Below are positions 37,568 through 49,200 of a stretch of 64,000 bases of DNA, piece after piece. Each line of letters starts with the position of its first letter. Positions within the stretch are counted from its first letter, which is position 1. Made by a program: the position numbers and the translations under genes. Under the pieces are notes generated by a model, which did not search any database, was not told the DNA's origin, and saw nothing but the letters and a program-made list of their open reading frames with translations. The stretch is taken from positions 8,627-72,626 of the forward strand of contig CAMPET010000308.1 of NCBI GenBank assembly GCA_946803715.1, read 5' to 3'. This DNA comes from Beroe ovata. Lineage: Eukaryota; Ctenophora; Nuda; Beroida; Beroidae.

Positions 37568-40484
37568 TCATTTTTCGAGTAGAGCAAGTAATCTGGAAGC
37601 CATATTTTCCGTGTCTTCCAGGATTTTACGAGCTTTTGTTGCAATTTCTTGCTTCGTTTCCTCGTTCTTTACGTCATCAAGGTTTATCATAACATTCTTG
37701 TACGCACTCCAGATGCCTGTTTCGAGGCATTTCACTGCAACCTGGAGTAAACGATTAAGATAAAGAAGGTAAGAAGTCCAGTTTCGCCCCATGATAACTT
37801 TTAGTAAGCCATGTGAGTGAAATCATATGGCTTGGGGCACCGGCAACTTTGAAACAGGCTTTGATGTAGATTCAGTAGATCTACCTGGAAGTCTGATTTG
37901 AGACTTGGATTATAGTTGAAAGAGAGTTTCTCCAGGTCAGGCCAGCACGCAGCTCCTAACTCCATGACTTTCATCGGAACATGGATAATGGTGAGCAGAG
38001 CCTCCTCCAGAGCTTCATCCTTCCTTATCTTCTCCTCTTCGTTGATCTGAGTCATTGCATAGGATTAGGATCACACGATCAATACTAACATTCCACAATT
38101 GGTGTGGAAGTGTGGCGATAAAATGTCACAAATTTCAAGAGGCCGGTAAAAGAGTTTACCGCTGTCATTTTCTGGGCTAGGAGATAGTTATTGAATGCCA
38201 TGGCATCAGCATCAATGAGCGGCATCATCTGTTCAATGGTTTTGTGTAAGGCAGGGAGTAGTGATGTCACGCTACTTTCGGACGCCTCGTGTTTCTTGTT
38301 ACCCCACGTCATCCACCCCGTCATCTGACCTGAGGTTAGAGTGAGGTGAGGGAGAGGTGAGGAGAAGTGAGGTTAGAGTGAGGTAAGGGTGAGGTAGTGA
38401 GGATATTGTTGAGTTGATTGCCATGACGAGTACCACAAACTACACTTTCTTCATAGCATTAGCAGGTGATTGACACAAGGGGAATATCAAGGGATTTACA
38501 CAAAACCGAAGGTCCACTGAACTAAAATTCACAATGGAAGCAGTGAGAAAAACCCACCTAGAGCCAGCCCGAGAACAGAAACAAGACCCGCCACTGATCC
38601 ACCCCCTGGGGTACTGGTCCTAGATCCGACACTCTCCACAAACTGCTGGAGAGTTGAGCTCTGGAGTGGGCCGTGTCTATTGACCCCCAACACGTACTCT
38701 ATCACCTGACGGTACAGAGAGAGGATATGAGGGCTTGAGGAGGGTTAGAAACACACAGAGAGGAGGGTATGAAAGGACATTTCGTCGAAGAAAACGCATT
38801 TAAAAACTTATTCTACAATCAAAATGTTCCCCAGTGAAATGGCATTACCTTTGATTCCGGCTTGAATTCTGATACAGAATTGAGACCAAGCCTATCGATG
38901 ATGAATCTGAGTTTTTGCTGTTCCTTTATCAGGAAAACATGCTCCTTCTCGATGTAGAAGTCAGCTGACTTCATGAGGGCTTGAAGTGGAATACTGCCTA
39001 CAACATGGCTCCCTGGGATTGCAAAACATGAATCATGTCTATCTACTGATTGGCATGATAGAAGCAGTATATTGTGGCAGAGTGAGATTGGTAAGTCCGT
39101 GGTAAATCTGTACCTACCGACAACGGCTACATTGAGGTCAGTTGCGTGTAGTCTGATAGTGTCCATGACATCATGCAGTCCACACGTGCCACAGTCCAAT
39201 ATCTGACGGGAGTGAGGGTAACCTATCACAATCAACCCGCCACTATATAATGAATGTTGTTTCCATGGCAACCCACCTCGCAACCGATGACAGTGGTTTC
39301 CGGATCATCTAACAGAACAGTTTTAGCCCGCAGATCGGCCCGATCACTGAGATGCTTGCAGATCTTATTAGCCTGATCTCGTGTCCCCATGAGGTTAACA
39401 TTGAACATCAGGTAACTTCGAGATGTTCCTGCGAAAATCAAATATGTTTTTAATTCGATATGAAATCTGTTTTCACTTAGCTAGAGTTGAGCTCTGTAAT
39501 GAGCTCGCGACCACTTTGTACCTACCCACTAGCGTAGTGCCCCATGATGGGCTGAACTCCTTAGGACCGAAGATAGGCTCGTTATTCTGAATAGCTAGGG
39601 GTAGGTTATCGTAGCCTAGATCCTCTACTGGCGAACAGTTAAACTGGTAAACTGGAACCTGGACAATGTCGTCATGAGTATTGTTAACTGACACCATTTC
39701 AGAACACATCGCTTACACCACTGTATGACGTATCACTGACACCAATGCACTGCCACCACGAACCTCGAGAAGGTCAGCCAGATTGTGGCTGAATGTATTC
39801 GCTATTTCCTCGCATTGCTGAGGACCGAGGTTACTGAATGGTGTGAACACCACTGCGTGTAGGGCTCCAACGGGGTTCAGTGGACCTGTGGAATCAACTT
39901 GATTGGAAAAAGTCAACCAAGAGACTCTTTCAATCAGAGAGCAACTGAATATCCGAGCTTTCTCCTTTTCTCACATGCCCGATTGAATAGCGACTCACAA
40001 GAACACCATGACACATACCCTTGTGATATCTCATGTCGACTGTTCGCTGTACAACCACTGCAGCGTTGAGTGCACCTTCTACCACAGTCTCAGGGGAGCC
40101 TACAAAGGAGGCAACCATCCGATCAGCACCTTTATCCGCGTGCACGTGCACCTACGGGAATTCATGTTAACGAGGAGGTGGGATTGAGGGGTCGGGGTTG
40201 TGGTGGGGTTGTGTTGGGTGGGATTGAAGTGGTTGCTGGGGACTGTTGTCAGGTGATATCAGAAGAAATAAAGAGATGATATGTTCTGGTGTCAGGTTGA
40301 CTGATGTTAGCATGACAATACACAGGTTATCTGTGTCGAGTGGACTGTTGTCAGAGCGCGTCTGGGTGCTGCTATAACTCACTAGGATACAAGAGTCGGT
40401 GTGGCAGATAGCCTCGGTCACTGTTTCCACCAGTTCTTGTCGAGTATCACTGACAATGATCACACAGTATGCCAGTCTCTCCAT
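37568..40484 (-). CDS. FTCD: Formimidoyltransferase-cyclodeaminase (FTCD), formiminotransferase part degenerate
   Basis: FTCD moves the formimino group from formiminoglutamate (histidine breakdown) to tetrahydrofolate, then deaminates it to methenyl-THF. About eleven exons follow the animal protein end to end. The N-terminal part has FVGSPETVVEGALNAA, FSPSWGTTLVG, FNVNLMGTRDQA and KSADFYIEKEHVFLI. The C-terminal cyclodeaminase has STPGGGSVAG, LIDADAMAFNNYL and CLETGIWSAYKNVMINLDD, and ends LLALLEK at the 37568 stop. The formiminotransferase active site is altered: where vertebrate FTCD has GEHPRMGALD with catalytic His82, this reads GPLNPVGALH, so His becomes Leu. The folate/substrate-binding PNFSEG near the N-terminus is also lost (CVIIVSDTRQ). 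The His change spans the exon junction near 40010/39886, but the flanking match is ungapped. The cyclodeaminase half looks intact. Identity is secure; loss of transferase activity is inference. Confidence 0.9.
38330..38400. repeat. GAGGT-rich minisatellite in FTCD intron
   Basis: Imperfect short units (gtgaggttagagtgaggt) repeated several times, immediately upstream of the exon that ends in a GATCTGACC-type acceptor. Confidence 0.6.
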
Positions 40485-41692
40485 GGTTACAACTGGGGAA
40501 GTAGATCAGGGTCAGGACACGCTAACATGAAGTACTCAATTTGGAGCGGATGTGCTCATGGAGTCATTGAGACATGCATGTCCACGACAGACCGTCATTG
40601 ACGGTATGCTGGTAGTCAATAAAAATAAAACATCGCGACTTTTGTATGCATATCTAGTGACAAAAATCGTCCGATTTGATTCTTATGACGAAAGAAACAA
40701 CAGTGAGACGGAAGCAAGTATACTGGCTAATTGTTGAGTTGATGAATAAATTCAAAAGCATGAAAAATTAGTCTTAGAATTCAAATCGAGCTGGTTGCCA
40801 TATTACAATTTATAATGGACTCACATTACCTCAACTGTTAGATGTAATGCAGCCTACAAATCAAATATAAAATCAGTCATTCGTATGAAGGGCTAAGGAG
40901 CTATGATTTGCGAGAATATATAATCGCTGTGAACTGACAGTCGAAATAATGAATTCAATTGGGGCGGTTACACTGTTACAGTTCACCCCACATTCCTGCT
41001 ATCAAATAATCTGGGTAACGGTATTCGCTAGTTAATAATGAACACAGGTATATATGGGTAACGGTACTGGGAAATATTGTGGGCGATGACGAAATCAGGG
41101 AAATATTACGACTAAAGCTTGGAAGTGGTTCCTCTTTCAAAGGTTGGAAAGGAAGAGGATCCCGTGGAAAAAGTACAGTAGAGTGAAGAATCAATTCAGA
41201 ATGGCGGAGTTTGTGGCGTAGAGGAGCGATGGAAATCTAAATGAGAAGATCAAAAGTTGCAACCACAAATTCCTAGGTCATGCGTCAAGCTTTACATCTT
41301 ACTTCACGACTATTTTAGACTGCTCCGAACCAATAAAATTGACTATGCACGGCCTAACGGCGGGAGTTTGATAAACTCAAATTCAAAATCATACCGGCAT
41401 TAAATCACTCCCTTTTGCGCAGCAGTCATTTGATATTCCAAGGAGTGCTATGATAACTCAGTGGGATTTCAGGCATTATGTACCGTATCAAGTGACTATG
41501 ATGATACTTCCGCTCTGAAACCAATCGTGAAAATGTGTCAAAATCAAAATGAATTTATTATGGATAGTACAACGCCTATGATAACTCATAAATTGGACAC
41601 ACGAACTGTACAAGAAGTGTGTGTTAAACGTGATGCATTAATGCAGTACAGTTTATCACAAAAATATATCGCACGCAGACCAGTATGCGTGC

Positions 41693-41696
<4 letters not shown>

Positions 41697-41723
<27 letters not shown>

Positions 41724-41736
41724 NCAGTATGCGTGC

Positions 41737-41788
<52 letters not shown>
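41697..41788. repeat. CA microsatellite duplicated around an 'n'
   Basis: The word cagtatgcgtgcgaaaa plus CA repeat occurs before and after the single n at 41724. This is a contig-overlap artefact over a CA tract. Confidence 0.85.
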
Positions 41789-41789
<1 letters not shown>

Positions 41790-41909
41790 TGTGACTGCGT
41801 ATACGACACATGGAAAAGTGATCAGAAAAGACTGCAATGTGTAGTCCAGGCGAAGAGACAGAGAGAGTGATCATATAGCGAGTAGTACAAATTAAGTGAA
41901 AGCACTTAG

Positions 41910-41923
41910 GTTACCATGGTAAC
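41910..41923. promoter_or_regulatory. RFX X-box-like palindrome
   Basis: gttaccatggtaac is a perfect 14-bp palindrome matching the RFX consensus GTNRCC-RGYAAC with no half-site spacer loss. It lies 1.4 kb upstream of the FTCD start. Only a motif match. Confidence 0.4.
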
Positions 41924-42451
41924 CCCATATAACGATCAATAGCTGCTGGTTGTATGCCTGGTGAGCTAAGCGTTCATCTCAGCAGGGGACGTACACTGTA
42001 AATGAATAACGGTCAATGTGTGTGAGTGTCATTGTGAAATGTAGATCATGATGACATCAGTCACGGTGCATGTGTGATGTAATGGGATTGAAATTTCAAA
42101 ATATGACAACACCAAATATTTTCCCTGAATTACGGCAGATAATGGCGTTACTTCTCGCCCTCCAGTGTTGAATTGTAAGTTTGGAATTGTAAGTTTGGAA
42201 ACCAGCGAAGACAACGCGGATAATTTTGTCATGAAATCAAATTCAAAATAAGGCGAAAACATTTGTCTTGGAAAATGGGCCATGGCAAACAAACTGTATG
42301 CGTTTCCAACGGAAGAGAAGCTCCGGAAGCATTCCTTGATCCCAATAATAACAGACGCTAGACTCAAACATGAAAAACTCAATGCTCACCTCGCAGCTGG
42401 AGACAGTTGCTCCATTTTTGCAGCTAGTAGTAACGGACAGCTTGCTTTCCC

Positions 42452-42505
42452 CACGTGACTTGATCACGTGGCAACTGCCATTTGTCACGTGGTAGCCGCC
42501 ACGTG
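42452..42505. promoter_or_regulatory. Cluster of four CACGTG E-boxes
   Basis: CACGTG at 42452, 42465, 42486 and 42500, four in 54 bp. bHLH-ZIP site cluster by motif. It overlaps a possible minus-strand exon in which the sites read as HV or ARG codons, so part of the pattern could be coding. Confidence 0.4.
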
Positions 42506-42952
42506 CCTTGGATGCTTGTATAACGAACATATTCTTCTGACATATCTAAGGTGAAAAGTATTTGTTACTCGACAATTTACTATATAGATTGAGAATAAAC
42601 AGACATTATTATGCAGTATGACAACATGCATATGAAGTATGACTCATACTCAATGAATGAATGACCAAGTCGAATAATATTAGACTTGTGGAGCTGATAA
42701 GAGATTCAATGATGATCGGATGATAGTAATGCAACAATTTGTCGAAGATTTGAATTCAATTCATTCAATCTAATTAATAATAAAATTCAATAGCAAATTT
42801 TCTGAGGAAAAATGAGGCTAAAATTGCATCGATAGCTTGTAAAACTAAATTAAACTGTTCTGAAAACATTTCGCAAAGAATAAAAGCGAAAGTGGAAGCT
42901 AATAAATAAATCAAATTGCGAAACGAAATAAATCACCGTAGTCTCTGCATAG

Positions 42953-42958
42953 TTTATT
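42953..42958 (-). terminator. Candidate polyadenylation signal for the 640-aa membrane protein
   Basis: TTTATT on the plus strand reads AATAAA on the minus strand, about 250 bp after the stop codon at 43209. Confidence 0.35.
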
Positions 42959-43208
42959 CAGGTAATAACATAATCAGAGCGTTCAACTACTTCAACTCCA
43001 CAGCATTATCAAGGTTTTGGCAAACAGTTCTCTCTGTGTCCAAAATAAACTGTGACATGACCATTTTTTTCAAAGTATACTAATAACATGATCGTCTCTT
43101 ACCAGTACTTCGATAGTTCATTCTTGCCAAAGCGACCTACTGATATCGTCCTTGGACCTTGACTGATGGCAACAATACTGCAAAAGCTGTATTCGAGCGT
43201 TTTTAACC

Positions 43209-46200
43209 TCACAGTGTAGCATGCCCGTCTATTTCAACCTCCTCTATCTCTTCATCCTTGAATCTCCGATAGTTCAACTGTCCACAGTTCACAGTCACGC
43301 TTCGCCTGGGCGAAAACCCGTTAAAAAACCTGGGAATGTCTTACCAATGCAAATATTTTCGTTTTCTAAATTATATAAGTCCTCAGCCAGTCACTCATTT
43401 CATAAAATTTAGATAGTAAGTTTAAAACGTTAAGTGATACGATTAACATTAAGTCAGTCATAGAGCTCATGTTAGGGAGCTCACCTTTTCCAGCAATTTA
43501 CAAAGATAATCCCAAGTATCATGCCAACAAAGAGCGTGCCAATACAGAGGCTGACAGTTGCTGCGATGGAAACTGAAGAAGGAGAGGCGTGTCCAATTAG
43601 CATAAACAGATCAACTGTCCAATATAAGTATGTCACCTTCTATACCGCACAATTTCATCATAGTCAAAAACCATCAATTGATGGGGATGTTTGGTATTTC
43701 GATACCTAATTGCTATTGGAATCCCTCCAAACTTTAATAACAACTCACATACCCGACCAATGGCTATCATTGACAATCTGATAGTCGAAAATGAGAGAGC
43801 CTCTGACAGTGTACGCTATCTGTATCTTGTCCGTGTTTTCATTGGTGAATGTAGCGTGTATAGGACTGTCCACTGCCATCTGGATACGATCTTTGAATAC
43901 TGGAAATGGGAGTGAGGGAGAAAAGTGGGAGAAATTTAAATAGTTGGTGAGACGAGCAAAGAAATATAGTTGAAAACACGTGAACTTGCGTTTTCAACTC
44001 TCATGACGAAACGCGCATACCGGAACACGTTTTCTCACGTACATTTCACAGCGAGTACGTTGACACCGGTTCCCTGATACACTGTCATTGTGGCCAGGGA
44101 CTGTGAGTTGAGTACAGGAGACACGGAGATGTGGTGAATCTGGTGTCCCTCGACATGTGTACTCGCCACTACTGCTTGAGATATTGCCTGAGAGATCGTA
44201 GCGAGAAGATAGTAAACTAGGTATCATCTTCTTCGGAAAGTCGACTTTCATGGTATATCAGGACCCCGAATTCTGACAACAATAAAATGAAGAGTTCATC
44301 CCACCCTTTTCACGTTTCCCAGTCCGATGTCAACAAGTGTCCGGTACGGGATATCGAGTTTGAACTGCACAACACACGCGTTCTCATCCGCATAACATAC
44401 AGATGTGTCGAACATCTGCTCTGTTGATACTGTGTGAAGAGTGTTGGTCATTAAGCATAAAACCATGTGATTACATTTGTTGTGGTAACATGTGCACTGT
44501 GTAGTGATGACATGTGTGTAGTGTACTTGGAATAATTAGATAGGTCCATATAAATGCAATCAATTGAATTTCTAACGCCCCGTATGATAAACCTGGGTTA
44601 CTGTCAATTTGGTAGTCGGAGATTCTAAATGAGATAGCAGGCCTCCCTTCGTCGTCAGGCGAGTCCATTCTGAACAGATCAACCGAGACCGGAACTTGCA
44701 TCAACTTGTTAGAGAAACTATTCTCGCGTAGTCTGATCTGGGCCCTGAAATTCACCAAACCATTTAAATATATCAGTCTGCAGTAGTTGGTCGTGGGGGG
44801 CCAAAACCGCACCCCTACGTCACAGCATAATATGAAATGTGTCGCCCAGCGCGTGCGCGCGGCTTAAAGGTAAATACGCGCGCGCAAACATAATTTAATC
44901 AAAATAATGCGCCGAGACTGTGACCAATACTTATTCGCGCGTTACGCAAAGCACTGAATTCCAGCAGGATTGTTGTGTCCTACGTTGTCTCAGAATTGGA
45001 CAGTTTAAGATAATAACCCTGCATTCCATAAATATCGCTTAAAGGATAGATCTCTAGAAAGATACTGGACTGCAGAACCAGAGCAGCAGGCCCAATCGAT
45101 TGTTCCCATCATATAAACTCAGTTCCACCCAAACAAATTGTGTCAATGAAGTATGCAATGAAACATCCGTCACTACTCAGATTTGACGTGAATAAAGCGC
45201 ATTCGGACATCGAAAAATGGAATCAGCGCTCAAAATACCTTGAAATGAAGGAACAGAGGGTAGAATAAAGCTATCGAACACCTGAAAGCCTTATCTGACC
45301 GTTTAATCGACAAAAACTGGCATAGGGCATGGTCACAGATCATTGGGACCTTGAAAAATGGAATCAAGCTCAAAATTACATAGGAAATAATGAATAGAGT
45401 ACGTAAATTGAGAATATAAACGTCCTACACCCTTATTTGATGGGCAAAAATTTGCCACGTGGAGTAAAAGACCCCTGGTTCACCGCTATTATCCACGTAG
45501 TTGAGCTGGGTCTGGTCTCAACTAAGCGATGTGAGTGTCATGTGTCATGTCATGGGGTGAAGTGTATTGTTATTTGTATCGTTCGGTTTATAGTCAAGTG
45601 TTCTGGTCATGCGCTTAGCAGCTGCCTAGTTCTGATACAGCTAGATCAACTCATGGGGCAGAGGATTAGGCTAGATCCTGCTAACACTCCCCGTCGCAGT
45701 CGATACTAGCTGCAGCATAACCAGAACCCAAGACTGTATTTGTATTGCGTTTGTGTCATAGAACACCGATGATACAGTCGACCTGATGCTGATGGCTAGT
45801 ATGCAACAACACACTAGATTCGACCTGAACCCATGGCTACACAACACTACACAATCAACTAAACTCGATGAGCTGGGTCAACCGACCCAAACACTAAGTA
45901 CAAAAGTCGGTTTTATTAGTCTGAAATCTCAAAAATATTTCCTTATGATCTAGTTCTCATTTTAATTGTACATGTTGCAGCATCTAATTGATCACATGTT
46001 CTTGATCTAATTGATCACGTGTTCTGTCCACTAGCGACGGACATCAAATCAACCAATTATGATTACTAACTCATCGTTTCTTATGCAATTTTCAACGCTG
46101 ATTCCATTTTTCGAGGTCTCATTGCTCTTCGACCACACCCTATGCCAGTTTCGGTCAAATAAGGGATCAGATAAGGGGTCAAATAAGGGGTCAGATAAGG

Positions 46201-49200
46201 GTCTAGGCATGAGCTAGCTTCATTTCTTTCCCCTTATCATTGTTTCCTATGTATTTTTGAGCGCTGATTCCATTTTTCGAGGTCCCAATGTTCTTTGACC
46301 ACGTCCTTTACCAGTAACCGTCAGATAAGGGGTCAGATAAGGGTCTCAGGAGTTTACTTGCTCCATTTTATCCCTTTATCAGTGTTTTTCACCGTTTCCT
46401 ATGTAATTTCGAGCGCTGATTCCGTTTTTCGAGGCCCCAATGTTCTTTGACCTTGTCCTATACAAGTTCTCGTCAAATAAGGGGTCAGATAAGGGTCTCA
46501 GGAGTTAACTTGCTCAATTTTGACCCTTTATCAGTGCTTTTCATCGTTTCCTATGCAATTTCGAGCGCTGATTCCATTTTTCGAGGTGTCATTGATCTGT
46601 GACCACGCCTTATACCAGTATTCTTCAAATAAGGGGTCAGATAAGGGTCTCATGGCGTTTTTTACTCCTCAACAGTGTATATTAATGTTTCCTATGTATT
46701 TTTGAGCGCTAATTCCAATTTTCGAGGTCTCACTGATCTGGGACCACACCCTATGCCAGTATTCGTCAAATAAGGGGTCAGATAAGGGTCTCAAGCGTTT
46801 TTTACTCTTTATCAGCGTATATCATTGTGTTAGCTATATTTTTTTGAGCTNNNNNNNNNNNNNNNNNNNNNNNNNNNNNNNNNNNNNNNNNNNNNNNNNN
46901 NNNNNNNNNNNNNNNNNNNNNNNNNNNNNNNNNNNNNNNNNNNNNNNNNNNNNNNNNNNNNNNNNNNNNNNNNNNNNNNNNNNNNNNNNNNNNNNNNNNN
47001 NNNNNNNNNNNNNNNNNNNNNNNNNNNNNNNNNNNNNNNNNNNNNNNNNNNNNNNNNNNNNNNNNNNNNNNNNNNNNNNNNNNNNNNNNNNNNNNNNNNN
47101 NNNNNNNNNNNNNNNNNNNNNNNNNNNNNNNNNNNNNNNNNNNNNNNNNNNNNNNNNNNNNNNNNNNNNNNNNNNNNNNNNNNNNNNNNNNNNNNNNNNN
47201 NNNNNNNNNNNNNNNNNNNNNNNNNNNNNNNNNNNNNNNNNNNNNNNNNNNNNNNNNNNNNNNNNNNNNNNNNNNNNNNNNNNNNNNNNNNNNNNNNNNN
47301 NNNNNNNNNNNNNNNNNNNNNNNNNNNNNNNNNNNNNNNNNNNNNNNNNNNNNNNNNNNNNNNNNNNNNNNNNNNNNNNNNNNNNNNNNNNNNNNNNNNN
47401 NNNNNNNNNNNNNNNNNNNNNNNNNNNNNNNNNNNNNNNNNNNNNNNNNNNNNNNNNNNNNNNNNNNNNNNNNNNNNNNNNNNNNNNNNNNNNNNNNNNN
47501 NNNNNNNNNNNNNNNNNNNNNNNNNNNNNNNNNNNNNNNNNNNNNNNNNNNNNNNNNNNNNNNNNNNNNNNNNNNNNNNNNNNNNNNNNNNNNNNNNNNN
47601 NNNNCTATGTCAGAATTATAAAATAAGGGGTCAGATAAGGGTCTCAGTTGTTTGCTAGCTTATTTTTACTCCTTTATTAGCGTATATCACTGTTTCCTAG
47701 GTAATTTTGAGCGCTGATCCCATTTTTCGAGGTTCCAATGATCTGTGACCACACCCCATGCTAGTATTCGTCAATAAGGGGTCAGATAAGGGTCTCAGTC
47801 GATTGCTAGCTCAACTTTATAACTCAATACTTGTATAACATTGTTTAATTTTGAGCACTTGTTCCATTTCTCGAGGTCCCAATGATCACTGACCACACCC
47901 ATTGTCAGTTATATCAGATAAGGAGTCAGATAAGGGTCTCATACGTTTACTAGCTCAATTTCACGAATTGATCATCATTTCCTAGATAATTTTGAGCGCT
48001 CATTCCATTTTTCAAGGTTCAAATGTTCGGTGACCATACCTTTTATCGGTTCTGTCAACGGTGTCACTAATACTATGGTCTATGAGTACACAACGCTTAC
48101 AAATATCTTCAATAATGCCTTATTGCTCTTCAGATCATGAGAGACGGCCATTGGCGCCGGGCTGTCTACACTAAAAACAGCAGATAGAATTACTGTCGTG
48201 ACCGTCGATTAAATCCGTTCGTATTGCTTGTCGGAATTACAGCAGTGATAAACAAACCCAACATCATCAGCCATCTTCACTCGCTGTACATCAGTTTGTA
48301 CTAGTATAATAAAGTAATAATATATAGTGGAGACGCATCTTTGTAGTGATATAAAATAGGGAAGATCAAGTGGATGAAATACGAATCTCAGTTTCACTGA
48401 AGTTAATGGAACTTACTCGGAATATGCAACTTCAGCTATCCACGTGTTGAGAAGCGGATATGCCCACACATTACACGTAGTGGAGTCTATCACTCTCTTG
48501 CCCTGGTACTGCCAGTCAACGGATGAATTCTTCACCATCTCGAGTACCTGGGACACGAACTTCTTTTACCATGTTACATTCCATGTTGGAAGGTACAGAC
48601 TCCATGTTTCTAGATTTGGGAGGTACAGATACTTATTTTTGAGTTGGGCGCTACAGATACTACTTCTCATGTTGAGAGCGTGGGAAGATATGAGGTGCGC
48701 ATAAGGCCATATTTCTCGAGGCGAAGCCGAGTGAAATTTGGGCAATACGCATACCAATATTATGCTTCTAGATCTGGGAGCTGGAGATACTTTTTTTGGA
48801 GTTGGGCACTACAGATACTACTCTCGCGTTGTAAAGGGCGTTGGATAATAGGTACTTCTCGTGTTGGGAGCGTGAAATGATACTTCATGAGTTGAGAGCT
48901 ACAGATACTTTTTGATGGTGGATGAATAAGTTCGTATTTCACCACGCTCTCTCATTTTTGATAACACCAGGTTACTTTGAAAACGCGCCATGTTTTGAGT
49001 TCTAATACATGCTAAAGTCTAAACTGTGTATGGAATGTCTTTGATCCTACACCAACCGTACCTAGATATATTGTGTATAAAAACAGAAGAGGCTAAGAAG
49101 TTGCTGTATATCGCAAATTGTTTCTTCACTAATGAGCACACATACACACGTATGAATACCTACGCTATATAATGTTGTGCTGTACAACCACCGTGTATAT

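Larger units (their letters stand above)
35666..37591. repeat. Two diverged versions of one ~1-kb segment joined at an 'n'
   Basis: 35666-36681 and 36683-37591 start with the same gaaaagatgaagcag and end with the same gagtagagcaagtaa, but differ by many substitutions and by indels totalling about 107 bp, mostly in a GC-rich foldback core. The first copy ends exactly at the 'n' and carries the last few codons of FTCD. Best explained as two haplotypes placed end to end. It fills the space between SSX2IP and FTCD; no other gene seen. Confidence 0.8.
40485..43208. other. Interval between FTCD and the 640-aa membrane protein gene
   Basis: No gene can be assigned with confidence. It holds an RFX-type palindrome (41910-41923), a CA repeat with an 'n' (41697-41788) and a four-CACGTG cluster (42452-42505). 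A possible minus-strand exon at about 42406-42543 has an acceptor, a GTGAGC donor and 46 open codons (frame with GGYHVTNGSCHVIKS), but no partner exons were found. Unassigned open frames at 40976-41194 are weak. Confidence 0.5.

Noticed and set aside
41461-41844. 127-codon plus-strand frame
   Set aside because: Half of it is translated CA repeat across a contig join (His-Thr repeats).
46844-47626. 260-codon open frame
   Set aside because: It consists almost entirely of Ns.
45180-48060. CRISPR-like array
   Set aside because: Units are contiguous 140-165 bp satellites without constant repeat/variable spacer structure, in an animal intron.
48209-48397. Possible extra exon of the 640-aa membrane protein
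   Set aside because: The exon before it already joins the 44.7-kb exon in phase with a conserved-looking sequence, and this frame runs into a stop.
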